64,000 nucleotides of DNA, taken from assembly GCA_000696115.1 (NCBI GenBank), contig JJOH01000005.1:238773-302772 (forward strand), in the 5' to 3' direction. Each line of letters begins with the position of its first letter. Position 1 is the first letter of the stretch. The DNA is from Streptomyces olindensis. GTDB lineage: Bacteria > Actinomycetota > Actinomycetes > Streptomycetales > Streptomycetaceae. Below the pieces are notes generated by a model, which was not told where the DNA came from, did not search any database, and saw nothing but the letters and a program-made list of their open reading frames with translations. The position numbers were made by a program, and so were the translations under genes. Below are positions 24,292 to 32,878 of the stretch, piece by piece.

Positions 24292-25389
24292 ATGAGCCGC
24301 GACCGCGACCACGCTCTGCCCGAACCCCCCAGCCGCAGACTGCTGCTGAAGGGCGCCGCAGCCGCCGGTGCCCTCGTCGCCGTCCCCGCCGCCCCGGGCG
24401 TGGCCCAGGCGGCCACCCCGGCCGGACCCCCGAAGCCGACCCCCTTCGTGAACCCGCTCGTCCGCAACCGCGCCGACCCGCACATCCACCGGCACAAGGA
24501 CGGCTTCTACTACTTCACCGCCACCGCCCCCGAGTACGACCGCATCATCCTGCGCCGCTCCCGCACCCTGAACGGCCTGGGCACGGCGGCCGAGTCGGTC
24601 ATCTGGCGCGCCCACCCCACGGGCCCGATGGGCGCCCACATCTGGGCGCCCGAACTGCACCGCATCGGCGGCAAGTGGTACATCTACTTCGCCTCCGCGC
24701 CCGCCGAGGACGTCTGGGCCATCCGCATCTGGGTGCTGGAGAACGCCCACCCCAACCCCTTCAAGGGCACCTGGGTGGAGCGGGGCCAGGTGAAGACGGC
24801 CTGGGAGACGTTCTCCCTGGACGCCACCACCTTCACCCACCGCGGCACCCGTTACCTCGCCTGGGCGCAGCACGAGCCCGGCATGGACAACAACACCGGC
24901 ATCTTCCTGTCGGAGATGGCGAACCCGTGGACCCTGAAGGGCCCGCAGGTGCGGCTCTCCACCCCGGAGTACGACTGGGAGTGCATCGGCTTCAAGGTCA
25001 ACGAGGGCCCGTACGTCCTCAAGCGCAACGGCCGCCTGTTCATGACCTACTCGGCCAGCGCCACCGACTCCAACTACTGCATGGGCCTGCTGACCGCCGA
25101 CGCCGACAGCCACCTGCTGGACCCCATGAGCTGGACCAAGTCGCCGGTCCCGGTCTTCACCAGCAACGACACCACCAAGCAGTACGGCCCCGGCCACAAC
25201 TGCTTCACGGTCGCGGAGGACGGCCGCACCGACGTCCTCGTCTACCACGCCCGCCAGTACAAGGAGATCAACGGCGACCCGCTGAACGACCCCAACCGCC
25301 ACACCCGCGTCCAGAAGCTCGGCTGGAAGCCGGACGGCACCCCCGACTTCGGCATACCGGTCGCCGACACGGCCACGGCAGGTGACTGA
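24292..25389 (+). CDS. Secreted GH43 glycoside hydrolase (arabinofuranosidase type)
   Basis: This 365-residue protein begins at the ATG at 24292, giving a Tat signal (PSRRLLLKGAAAAGALVAVP). A start at 24220 is open but would place the paired direct repeats inside the gene. The five-bladed propeller of GH43 is indicated by the catalytic base Asp in RNRADPHIHR, the IWAPELHRIGGKWYIYFA segment and the catalytic acid Glu in FKVNEGPYVLK. It resembles streptomycete exo-1,5-alpha-L-arabinofuranosidases of GH43 (from memory). It should act outside the cell on arabinan side chains of pectin. A second GH43 enzyme starts 2 bases after its stop (or overlapping it via a GTG at 25382), so the two are cotranscribed. 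Confidence 0.88.
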   Translation: MSRDRDHALPEPPSRRLLLKGAAAAGALVAVPAAPGVAQAATPAGPPKPTPFVNPLVRNRADPHIHRHKDGFYYFTATAPEYDRIILRRSRTLNGLGTAAESVIWRAHPTGPMGAHIWAPELHRIGGKWYIYFASAPAEDVWAIRIWVLENAHPNPFKGTWVERGQVKTAWETFSLDATTFTHRGTRYLAWAQHEPGMDNNTGIFLSEMANPWTLKGPQVRLSTPEYDWECIGFKVNEGPYVLKRNGRLFMTYSASATDSNYCMGLLTADADSHLLDPMSWTKSPVPVFTSNDTTKQYGPGHNCFTVAEDGRTDVLVYHARQYKEINGDPLNDPNRHTRVQKLGWKPDGTPDFGIPVADTATAGD

Positions 25390-25390
25390 C

Positions 25391-26803
25391 ATGAGACGCG
25401 CGTACGCCACCCTCCTCGCCCTGTGCCTCGGGCTGTTCGGCGCCCTCGCCACCGCCGGCCCCGCCCAGGCCGCGCCCCAGACCATCACCAACGGCACCCA
25501 GTTCACGGACACCTCGGGCAACCCCGTCCACGCGCACGGCGGCGGGGTCATCAAGGTGGGCTCCTACTACTACTGGTTCGGCGAGCACCGCAACGCCGAC
25601 AACACCTTCCGGTACGTCGACGCCTACCGCTCGACCGACCTGAAGAACTGGGAGTTCCGCAACCACGTCCTGACCGAGGCCAGCGACCCGGAACTGGCGA
25701 CCGCCAACATCGAGCGGCCGAAGGTCATGTACAACGCGTCCACCGGCAAGTTCGTGATGTGGATGCACAAGGAGAACGGCACCGACTACAGCGAGGCCCG
25801 CGCCGCCGTCGCCGTCTCCGACACCGTCGACGGGAACTACACCTGGAAGGGCAGCTTCCGTCCGCTCGGCCAGCACATGTCCCGTGACATCACGGTCTTC
25901 ACCGACACCGACGGCGCCGGCTACATGATCTCCGCCGCCCGCGAGAACTACGACCTGCAGATCTACCGCCTCACCGCCGACTACACCGGCATCGCGAGCC
26001 TGGTCGCCAACCCCTGGCCCGGCGGCCATCGCGAGGCCCCCGCGCTGTTCAAGCGGAACGGCGTGTACTTCATGCTGACCTCGGGCGCCACGGGCTGGAA
26101 CCCCAACCAGCAGCAGTACGCCACCGCTACCAACATCGCCGGGCCCTGGTCGGCCATGAAGAACATCGGCGACGCGACGACGTACGGCTCGCAGACCGCC
26201 TACGTGCTTCCCGTGCAGGGCAGTTCGGGCACCTCGTACCTGTACATGGGCGACCGCTGGGGCAACTCCTTCGGCGGCACCGTCAACGACTCCCGGTACG
26301 TGTGGCTGCCGCTGACCTTCTCCAACGCGACCACGATGTCCATGTCCTGGTCGCCCGAGGTCACCGTCGACACGGCCACCGGGACCGTCTCCGGCACCAG
26401 CGCCACCTACAACACCCTGATCGCCCGCCACTCCGCCCGGTGCGCGGACGTGACCAGCCAGTCGCTCTGGCAGGGCGCCCAGATCAAGCAGTACGACTGC
26501 AACGGCGGCAACAACCAGAAGTACTGGTTCAAGTCCGTCGGAAGCGGTTACTACCAGCTGATGGTCAGGAACAGCTCGCTGTGCGTGCAGGAGAACGCGA
26601 GCACGGTCACGCAGGAGAACTGCAACGCCTCCGCCACGAGCCAGCAGTGGTCACTGACCACCACCGGCTCGTACGTGAACGTCAAGTCGCGCGCGAGCGG
26701 CGAGTGCCTGGACGTGAACGGCGCGTCCACCGCCAACGGCGCCGCGATCATCACGTACACGTGCAACGGCGGAACCAACCAGCAGTGGACCCGCGGGACC
26801 TGA
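25391..26803 (+). CDS. Secreted GH43-family hydrolase with C-terminal ricin-B/CBM13 lectin domain (exo-beta-1,3-galactanase type)
   Basis: This 470-residue protein has a Sec signal peptide (residues 1-27, ending AQAAP). The catalytic domain (about 30-335) resembles GH43 subfamily 24 exo-beta-1,3-galactanases, with VHAHGGGVIKVGSYYYWFGE at the N-terminus, SRDITVFTD and GGHREAPALFKRNG. The C-terminal 120 residues are a CBM13 beta-trefoil with QxW repeats (NNQKYWF, SQQWSL, NQQWTRGT). This architecture is known from a Streptomyces avermitilis galactanase. It would trim beta-1,3-galactan from arabinogalactan. An in-frame GTG at 25382 overlapping the previous stop is an alternative start. It converges with the PL4 gene, with 5 bases between stops. 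Confidence 0.87.
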   Translation: MRRAYATLLALCLGLFGALATAGPAQAAPQTITNGTQFTDTSGNPVHAHGGGVIKVGSYYYWFGEHRNADNTFRYVDAYRSTDLKNWEFRNHVLTEASDPELATANIERPKVMYNASTGKFVMWMHKENGTDYSEARAAVAVSDTVDGNYTWKGSFRPLGQHMSRDITVFTDTDGAGYMISAARENYDLQIYRLTADYTGIASLVANPWPGGHREAPALFKRNGVYFMLTSGATGWNPNQQQYATATNIAGPWSAMKNIGDATTYGSQTAYVLPVQGSSGTSYLYMGDRWGNSFGGTVNDSRYVWLPLTFSNATTMSMSWSPEVTVDTATGTVSGTSATYNTLIARHSARCADVTSQSLWQGAQIKQYDCNGGNNQKYWFKSVGSGYYQLMVRNSSLCVQENASTVTQENCNASATSQQWSLTTTGSYVNVKSRASGECLDVNGASTANGAAIITYTCNGGTNQQWTRGT

Positions 26804-26808
26804 CCGGC

Positions 26809-28470
26809 CTACACCAGCAGGTCGATCGCGTCGACCGCGGTTCCCGCACTGAGGAACCCGGTCGTCCCCGACCCGCTCACCACGTCGATCCTGAGCACGT
26901 TGTACTGCCCCGTGTCCGTCCTCCAGGCGGACGCGGGGACGCTGTACGTGAACGTGTGGTTGTTGCCGCGGTAGGAACCGTTGGTCAGCGACCGGGTGTT
27001 CGGCTGGGTCGGCGGGGAGGGGACGGCCGAGGTCCAGGTGTCGTTGACGGTCACCTGCGGCCGGCCGTTCGCGTACGCCGTGGTCACGCCGATGCGCAGG
27101 GTGTGCGCGGCGGCGGCCTGCGCGGCGGTCAGCCTGAAGTACACGAGGATGCCGCTGTTGACGTCCTTCCACAGGTAGCAGGGGAAGGCCGCCGTCTCGC
27201 CGTCGCCGATGACGACGTTCCCCGTCCAGGACGCGGCCCGCACGTCGGACGGATGCGCGTACGTCATCAGGTCCGCGTTCTTGAACCCGGCCGGTGTGCC
27301 GTTCCAGTCGCCGATCCGCCAGATCGCGCTCGCGTTCGACGGGTCGTTGGAGGTCGGGATCGCGATCGTGTTCAGGGTGGTGGTCGCACCCGCCGCCACG
27401 CTCACCGAGGTGGTGTACACGGCCAGTTCGCCCTTGTAGACGGTCAGCGTGTACGTCCCCGGCAGCACGCCGGCGAGGGAGAACCAGCCGTCCGAGGCAC
27501 GCGCCGCACCCCAGTACTGGGCGGCCGTGTTGGCGAGCCCGACCGTGTAGGGATACGCCGTGTTCCGCCCGGAGATCCCGACGCCCGCCACCTTGCCCCG
27601 GCCGCTCGCCGGCACGTACCCGGCGATGCCGAGCGAGTCGGCCCACGGCGTGGTCAGCGTGCCCGGGAACAGTGCCGAGGAGGGCGCCCCGCCGTCCGTG
27701 AAGGCGATGACGTACGGGCCCTGGAGGCCGAAGCGCTGGGCCTCGGTCTGGTTCTGGCCGTAGTAGAGGATCTCGTACAGGCCGCCGCCGTCCGCGCTCT
27801 GGTGGCGCAGCAGGGAGCGGTAGAAGGGACCGCCGGAGGCCTTCTCGTGGTTGCTGCGCACCATCCACAGGCCGACGCCGCCCGCGGACCAGCCGACGTA
27901 GTCGTAGTCCATGACGCGCCGCTTGGAGAAGTGCTTCGAGCGGGTCTGGCCGTCGGACTTCCGGAACACGTCCGAGGCCTCGATGGCGGTGGGCGCGTAC
28001 GTGTAGGAGTCCGGCTCGTCGTTGAGGAAGGCGCCCTTCCTCACGCGCACGATGTACCGGGTCGCGGAGACGGACGTGTCGGCCTTGTTCGTCCACATGT
28101 AGACGTTGTTCTCGCCGCTGCGGGCCGCGTAGTAGTGCCGCAGCGTGCCGTGCGTGACCGAGACGAGGATCGTCGAGCCGGACTGCCTGATGGTCACCGT
28201 GGAGGCGCCGAGGCCGGACTCGATGTGCGAGTTCATGCCGCCGTAGCCCTGGTACTCCGTGCCCCGGTGGACCAGGGACGTCAGGTCGCCGGTGGACTTG
28301 CTCACCTTGAACACCAGTTGGGCGCCGGTGTCGATGACGTAGTTCGACCCGTCGTCGGTCCAGCCGAAGCCGGCGGCGCGCGCCGTGCCGGTGAGGGCCG
28401 TGCCGACGGCGGCGGTGGCGCCGAGGACGACCGCGCGGCGGCCGACGGGTCTGGTGGTGGGTCCGGGCAT
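26809..28470 (-). CDS. Secreted rhamnogalacturonan lyase (PL4 family)
   Basis: This 553-residue protein has a Tat-like signal (VGRRAVVLGATAAVGTALTG). Three domains are visible: the catalytic RG-lyase N-terminal domain (about 35-290, with TGDLTSLVHRGTEYQGYGG and an HYYAARSGENNVYMWT segment), an FnIII-like middle domain (about 295-370, LAGVLPGTYTLTVYKGELAV), and a C-terminal carbohydrate-binding jelly-roll (about 375-553, IWRIGDWNGTPAGFKNADLM). This order is that of RhiE/rhamnogalacturonase B enzymes. They cleave rhamnosyl-galacturonic acid bonds of the rhamnogalacturonan I backbone by beta-elimination outside the cell. It is divergent from the RG acetylesterase at 28662, and the shared 190-bp region holds three operator-like motifs. 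Confidence 0.93.
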   Translation of the reverse strand: MPGPTTRPVGRRAVVLGATAAVGTALTGTARAAGFGWTDDGSNYVIDTGAQLVFKVSKSTGDLTSLVHRGTEYQGYGGMNSHIESGLGASTVTIRQSGSTILVSVTHGTLRHYYAARSGENNVYMWTNKADTSVSATRYIVRVRKGAFLNDEPDSYTYAPTAIEASDVFRKSDGQTRSKHFSKRRVMDYDYVGWSAGGVGLWMVRSNHEKASGGPFYRSLLRHQSADGGGLYEILYYGQNQTEAQRFGLQGPYVIAFTDGGAPSSALFPGTLTTPWADSLGIAGYVPASGRGKVAGVGISGRNTAYPYTVGLANTAAQYWGAARASDGWFSLAGVLPGTYTLTVYKGELAVYTTSVSVAAGATTTLNTIAIPTSNDPSNASAIWRIGDWNGTPAGFKNADLMTYAHPSDVRAASWTGNVVIGDGETAAFPCYLWKDVNSGILVYFRLTAAQAAAAHTLRIGVTTAYANGRPQVTVNDTWTSAVPSPPTQPNTRSLTNGSYRGNNHTFTYSVPASAWRTDTGQYNVLRIDVVSGSGTTGFLSAGTAVDAIDLLV

Positions 28471-28526
28471 GGGGGTGGCCTCCTGCCGAGGGTGGGGGGA
28501 ACGGGGTGGGAGCGAGAGTGACAGTT

Positions 28527-28551
28527 GAATCGATTTCGCGAAAGGGCTTTC
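28527..28551. promoter_or_regulatory. Operator-like elements GAATCGATTTC and GAAAGGGCTTTC
   Basis: GAATCGATTTC (28527-28537) is the reverse of the GAAATCGATT element at 1799-1808. It abuts GAAAGGGCTTTC (28540-28551), whose arms GAAAG/CTTTC are perfect. They lie 57-81 bases before the PL4 start. Confidence 0.5.
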
Positions 28552-28593
28552 ACCGATGTGCGGTGGGAGATCTGGTGAATGCTGCTGGAGGAC

Positions 28594-28608
28594 TAGAAAG
28601 CGCTTGTC
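28594..28608. promoter_or_regulatory. Operator-like element TAGAAAGCGCTTGTC
   Basis: Close to the ideal palindrome GAAAGCGCTTTC and to the elements at 1583-1600 and 54880-54897. It lies 54-68 bases before the acetylesterase start and may control both divergent pectin genes. Confidence 0.5.
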
Positions 28609-28661
28609 CGGAGCGGTACGGTCCCCGTCCAGGTCTTGTCGTCCGCTGGGAGGAGCCCGGA

Positions 28662-29705
28662 GTGAGACGTTTCAGCATCGCCGTCGTGACGGCGGTGGCC
28701 CTGGGTACCGCGTTGTCGTCCGTACCGGCCCAGGCACAGCAGGGCCGCCCGGCCCTCGGCCTCGCCAACTGCACCGCCGGCACCTGCCACTTCGACGTGC
28801 CGCCCGGCACCTACGACGTCCGCGTCACACTCGGCGGACCGGCCGCGTCGAGCACGAGCGTGAGCGGCGAGAGCCGCCGGTCCCTTCTCCCCGAGACGGC
28901 CGCAACGGCGGGCGAGCGCGTCACGCGCAGCTTCACGGTGAGTGTGCGCACCCCTGAGGGCGAGCCCACCGGACCCGACGGAAGCCCCGGCCTCGACCTG
29001 CGCATCGGCGGCTCCGCTCCCGCCCTCGCCGACATCAGGGTCACCCCGGCGCGGCACGCCCGCCAGATCTTCCTGGTCGGCGACTCCACCGTCTGCGACC
29101 AGCCCGGCGACCCCTACTCCGGCTGGGGCCAGCAGCTGCCCCAGTACCTCGGCAAGGGCCTGTCCGTCGCCAACTACGCCGACTCCGGCGAGAGTACGGT
29201 CTCGTATCTGGGGAACCCGCGGCTGTGGGCCACCGTACGGCCCCTGATCCGCCCCGGCGACCTGGTCCTCGTCCAGCTCGCCCACAATGACAAGACCACG
29301 GACGAGGCCACCTACCGGGCCAACCTGGAGACCCTCGTCGCGGGCGTCCGGGAACGGGGCGGACAGCCGGTCCTTGTCACTCCGATCGTGCGGCGCTGGT
29401 TCAGCCCCGACGGCACGCTGAACAACGGAACCGCGCTCCTGGTCAACGGCCTGGGCGTCGACCACCCGGCGGTCGTCCGCTCCGTCGCCGCCGCGCGGGA
29501 CGTCCCGCTGATCGACCTCACGGCGAAGACCAAGGCGCTCGTGGAGTCCCTCGGCGTGGAAGGCTCCAAGGCGCTGTACCTCACCAACGAGGCGCGCGAC
29601 AACACGCACACGTCCGTGCGCGGTGCGACGCTCTACGCGGGCCTGGTCCGCGACGAACTCGTCACCCGGCATCTGGTGCCGAAGGGCAAGGTGCGGGTGG
29701 GATGA
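28662..29705 (+). CDS. Secreted rhamnogalacturonan acetylesterase (SGNH/GDSL hydrolase, CE12 type)
   Basis: This 347-residue protein starts at the GTG at 28662, 7 bases after GGGAGGAG, which yields a clean Sec signal (VRRFSIAVVTAVALGTALSS). An N-terminal beta-sandwich of about 110 residues precedes the SGNH hydrolase domain. Catalytic motifs are QIFLVGDSTVCDQ (Ser), QLAHNDK (Asn block) and EARDNTHTS (Asp-His dyad), which fits CE12 rhamnogalacturonan acetylesterases. It would strip acetyl groups from rhamnogalacturonan so that the divergent PL4 lyase can act. A strong stem-loop (29709-29744) separates it from the DUF2264 gene. Confidence 0.92.
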   Translation: MRRFSIAVVTAVALGTALSSVPAQAQQGRPALGLANCTAGTCHFDVPPGTYDVRVTLGGPAASSTSVSGESRRSLLPETAATAGERVTRSFTVSVRTPEGEPTGPDGSPGLDLRIGGSAPALADIRVTPARHARQIFLVGDSTVCDQPGDPYSGWGQQLPQYLGKGLSVANYADSGESTVSYLGNPRLWATVRPLIRPGDLVLVQLAHNDKTTDEATYRANLETLVAGVRERGGQPVLVTPIVRRWFSPDGTLNNGTALLVNGLGVDHPAVVRSVAAARDVPLIDLTAKTKALVESLGVEGSKALYLTNEARDNTHTSVRGATLYAGLVRDELVTRHLVPKGKVRVG

Positions 29706-29708
29706 GCC

Positions 29709-29744
29709 CCTGGGGCGCCCCGACCGGAACCGGGGCGCCTCAGG
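29709..29744 (+). terminator. Strong stem-loop after the acetylesterase gene
   Basis: GGCGCCCCG (29714-29722) pairs with CGGGGCGCC (29731-29739) and an outer CCTG/CAGG adds four pairs. It lies 4 bases after the stop and could end or attenuate the transcript before the DUF2264 gene. There is no U-tract. Confidence 0.6.
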
Positions 29745-29774
29745 TCCGAACCGTCCGAGCACGAAAGAGACCCG

Positions 29775-31475
29775 ATGCAGCTGCCGCCCGCCGACCGCAC
29801 GACCAGCCCCTTCACCGGCTACACCCGCGCCCACTGGGAGGCGGCGGCCGACGCCCTGCTCGGCGCCGTCGAGCCGTACGCGACCGAGGACCGCGCGCTC
29901 TACCACCTGCCCAGCGACCGGACCAGCTGGTCGGGCCGCCTCTCCGACGGCCTGGAGGGGTACGCCCGCACCCTGCTGCTGGCCGCCTTCCGCCGTGACG
30001 AGAAGGCCCTGGACCGGTACGCGGCCGGCCTCGCCGCCGGTGTCTCGGGCGTCTGGCCCCGCATCGAGGACCGCGGCCAGCCCCTGGTGGAGGCGGCGTC
30101 CATCGCCCTGGCCCTGCGGCTGACACGGGACCTGCTGTGGGACCGCCTGGACGACGCCGTACGGCAGCGCGCGGCGGCCTGGCTGGCCGACGCGCTCACG
30201 GCCGAACCCTGGCCCTGCAACTGGGAGCTGTTCCCGGTCACCGTGGGCGGCTTCCTCGCCGAGATCGGCCACGAGCCGGACGCCTCCCGCGCGGCGATCG
30301 ACCGCGGCCTGCAACGCATCGAGCAGTGGTACGTCGGCGACGGCTGGTACACCGACGGCGACGGCCGAAAGTACGACTACTACAACGGCTGGGCGATGCA
30401 CCTCTACCCGGTGCTGCACGCCTGGCTGGAGCGGGACGAACGGCTGCTGGAGTTGTACGGGGGCCGCCTCGACCGGCATCTCGCCGACTACGCCCGCCTC
30501 TTCGGCGGCGACGGGGCACCGATGCACCAGGGCCGTTCCCTGACGTACCGCTTCGCGACGACGGCCCCCCTGTGGCTCGGCGCGCTGACCGGCTGTACGC
30601 CGCTGTCGCCCGGGGAGACGCGGCGCCTGGCCTCCGGGGCCCTGCGGTACTTCCTCGACCGGGGCGCGGTCGACGAGCGGGGCCTGCTGTCCCTGGGCTG
30701 GCACGGCCCCGACGAGTCCGTCCTCCAGGGCTACTCGGGCCCCGCCTCCCCGTATTGGGCGAGCAAGGGCTTCCTCGGCCTGCTCCTGCCGCCGGACCAC
30801 GAGGTGTGGACGGCGCCGGAGGAACCCGGGCCGGCCGAGCGCGCCGACGCTGTCACGCCCCTCGGCCCGCCCAACTGGCTGCTGCAGTCCACCCGTTCCG
30901 ACGGCGTGGTCCGCCTCCACAACCACGGCAGCGAGGACGTCCGCTACGACCCGTACTACACGCGCCTCGCCTACTCCACGGTCACGGCGCCCGCCCCGTC
31001 CCACGACAACAGCGTGATCGTGGACGGCGATCCGAGCCGCACCGGCATCGAACCGCTGGGCGCGGGGGAGGGCTGGGTGGCCTCCCGGCACGCGGCGGGC
31101 GGGGGAGCGCGGGTGACGAGTGTCGTGCTGGCGCGCGGCGCGGTGGAGGTGCGCGCGCACCTGGTGTCCGGGGCACAGCCCGGGACGCCGGTGCGGGTGA
31201 CCGGGTGGAGCGAGGCGGACGGGGTCCGCGCGGAACTGCTGCCCGTCGTCGGTCTCGTGGACGACCTCACCGGCGTCACCACCACGGGCCCGACCCTGTT
31301 CGCCGCCCTGGCCCGCCTGACGGCGGAACCGAACCCCGCCCCGCTCGGGGACCTGGTGTCCGTCCGGGTGGAGGAGACCGGAGAGCTGGTGGTCCGCTGG
31401 AGCGACGGGGGTGGAGCGCGGGTCCGGGTGGACGGTCCGGGGGTGGAGGTCACGGTGGTTCCCGGCACAGGCTGA
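29775..31475 (+). CDS. DUF2264 family protein (probable glycan-processing enzyme)
   Basis: This 566-residue protein has no signal peptide and should be cytoplasmic. The N-terminal two thirds (about 10-360) form an alpha-helical barrel typical of DUF2264 (PF10022), with CNWELFPVTVGGFLAEIGHE, WYVGDGWYTDGDGRKYDYYN and LQGYSGPASPYWASKGFLGL. The C-terminal third is beta-rich. I recall members being assigned as glucuronidases in CAZy (GH154), but I cannot confirm this here. In this setting it could remove unsaturated or terminal uronic acids from imported rhamnogalacturonan oligomers, since no GH88/GH105 gene is visible in the window. It follows the acetylesterase gene by 69 bases, across a stem-loop. 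Confidence 0.8.
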   Translation: MQLPPADRTTSPFTGYTRAHWEAAADALLGAVEPYATEDRALYHLPSDRTSWSGRLSDGLEGYARTLLLAAFRRDEKALDRYAAGLAAGVSGVWPRIEDRGQPLVEAASIALALRLTRDLLWDRLDDAVRQRAAAWLADALTAEPWPCNWELFPVTVGGFLAEIGHEPDASRAAIDRGLQRIEQWYVGDGWYTDGDGRKYDYYNGWAMHLYPVLHAWLERDERLLELYGGRLDRHLADYARLFGGDGAPMHQGRSLTYRFATTAPLWLGALTGCTPLSPGETRRLASGALRYFLDRGAVDERGLLSLGWHGPDESVLQGYSGPASPYWASKGFLGLLLPPDHEVWTAPEEPGPAERADAVTPLGPPNWLLQSTRSDGVVRLHNHGSEDVRYDPYYTRLAYSTVTAPAPSHDNSVIVDGDPSRTGIEPLGAGEGWVASRHAAGGGARVTSVVLARGAVEVRAHLVSGAQPGTPVRVTGWSEADGVRAELLPVVGLVDDLTGVTTTGPTLFAALARLTAEPNPAPLGDLVSVRVEETGELVVRWSDGGGARVRVDGPGVEVTVVPGTG

Positions 31476-31484
31476 CCACGCGGC

Positions 31485-31850
31485 TCACGTCGTCGGCGCT
31501 CCCCGTCCGCTCACGGGGGTGGCCTGGGCGGGGATGCGGGGGACCGAGCCGTAGCGGCGGGTGCGGCGGGCGTACTGCTCGATCGCGTCCCACAGGGTGC
31601 GGCGGTCCACGGCGGGCCAGGGGGTCTCGAGGAACAGCAGCTCGGCGTAGGTGGCCTGCCAGGGCAGGAAGTTGGACGTACGCAGGTCGCCACCGGTGCG
31701 CACCAGCAGGTCGACGTCGGGCAGTTCCGGGACGTGCAGGTAGCGGGCGAAGGCGTGCTCGGAGAGGGAGCCGGGGGAGACCTTCCCGGCGACCGCTTCC
31801 TCGGCGAGTTTCGCCGCGGCTGCCGTGATCTCGGCACGTCCGCCGTCGAA
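31485..31850 (-). pseudogene. C-terminal remnant of a cis-prenyltransferase (undecaprenyl diphosphate synthase-like) gene
   Basis: Read leftward from 31850 the frame gives FDGGRAEITAAAAKLAEEAV, then VPELPDVDLLVRTGGDLRTS, NFLPWQATYAELLFLETPWP and a normal ending. These are the conserved C-terminal half of cis-prenyltransferases (usual NYGGRxEI and RTxGDxRxSNFLxWQ motifs). The N-terminal half with the catalytic Asp and NGRW motif is missing, and an in-frame stop lies about 24 bases further upstream with no start. It is therefore dead. An intact uppS must exist elsewhere. The break at FDGGR marks an old rearrangement at the edge of the rhamnogalacturonan cluster. Confidence 0.85.
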
Positions 31851-31891
31851 CCGCGACTCATGTGGCGAGACGTGAACTCAAGACCAGATCA

Positions 31892-32878
31892 CTAGGTGTC
31901 GAGCGCCGCCACCAGCAGGGCGACGGCGGTCAGGTCCGGCGCGGTGCGCAGGAACCTGACGGTCTCGTCGCCCGCGAACGCGCGTTGCGCGGCGGTCACG
32001 GTGGGATCGACCGCCGTCTCGGCCTGCACGTGGATGTAGTTGAGGGCCGTGGCGAAGAGCATCGAGAACGACTCGGGGCCCGTGACGACGGCCGGGCCTC
32101 CCGCGTCGCGGTAGGCCCGTGCCAGGTGCCGGGCCGCATCGACGTTCACCTCGTTGCCGCCGGACCACACGTACACGGCACGCGCGAACTCCCGGTCCGC
32201 CGCGACCGGCCCGGCGTTGTCCCAGTCGAGCAGGACCGGGCCGTCCGGGCCGACCAGGACGTTCTGGGGCTGGAGGTCGAGGTGCGAGGTCACCAGGTCG
32301 CCCGGCGGGGACGGGGACACCCAGTGCGCGAGCCGCGGCGCGGCCGTGGCGACGAACCGGCCCAGTTCGCCGGCCCACGGCAGGCCGGCGTCCCGCACCT
32401 GCTTGAGCACGTCCTCCCAGTCGGCCTCGTCGGGGCACCGCTCGTACCAGTCGCCCGGCGTCCCGGCCGCCCCCTCGCCGGCCCGGTGCAGCAGCGCCAT
32501 GGTCCGGCCGAACCAGTCCAGGATCTTCGGATCGGAGGCGTCCGCACGGGTGCCGTCGACCCAGTCGTACAGCTTCACCCAGGTGCCGCCGGGGAGGGGA
32601 CGGCACACGGGTGCGCCGTGCCGGTCGCGGAAGAGGCGGGGGGAGGCGATGCCCAGGGCGGCCGCGGAGTCCCGTAACACGGCCTCACGGCCGACCTGGG
32701 CCTCGTCGCAGCCGAAGAGGAGTTCCTTCACGGCCCAGGAGGAGCCGTTCCCGGAGAGCTTCCAGATCTGGCCCAGTGCGCCCCGGGTGACGGGCGCCAT
32801 GGTCCAGGGGCCGGCACCGAGCGCGTAGGCCTCCGCTATGGCGCGGGCCGTGTCGTCGGGACGTGCGGGTTCAGGCAT
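31892..32878 (-). CDS. Phosphotransferase family protein (APH superfamily)
   Basis: This 328-residue protein begins at the ATG at 32878 (MPEPARPDDTARAIAEAYAL). The APH fold is shown by the ATP-binding Lys in WAVKELLFG, the catalytic loop VTSHLDLQPQNVLVG (HxDxxxxN) and the metal Asp in VLLDWDNAG. Such proteins phosphorylate small molecules in the cytosol; the substrate is unknown. Its start overlaps the stop of the TetR gene by 8 bases, so regulator and kinase form one leftward transcript. The TetR protein probably responds to the same compound. Downstream lies the dead prenyltransferase remnant. Confidence 0.85.
   Translation of the reverse strand: MPEPARPDDTARAIAEAYALGAGPWTMAPVTRGALGQIWKLSGNGSSWAVKELLFGCDEAQVGREAVLRDSAAALGIASPRLFRDRHGAPVCRPLPGGTWVKLYDWVDGTRADASDPKILDWFGRTMALLHRAGEGAAGTPGDWYERCPDEADWEDVLKQVRDAGLPWAGELGRFVATAAPRLAHWVSPSPPGDLVTSHLDLQPQNVLVGPDGPVLLDWDNAGPVAADREFARAVYVWSGGNEVNVDAARHLARAYRDAGGPAVVTGPESFSMLFATALNYIHVQAETAVDPTVTAAQRAFAGDETVRFLRTAPDLTAVALLVAALDT

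Noticed and set aside
31511..31861. A separate 116-residue gene overlapping the prenyltransferase remnant
   Set aside because: Its Ser/Pro/Arg-rich translation is the wrong frame of the remnant; only the other frame has family motifs.
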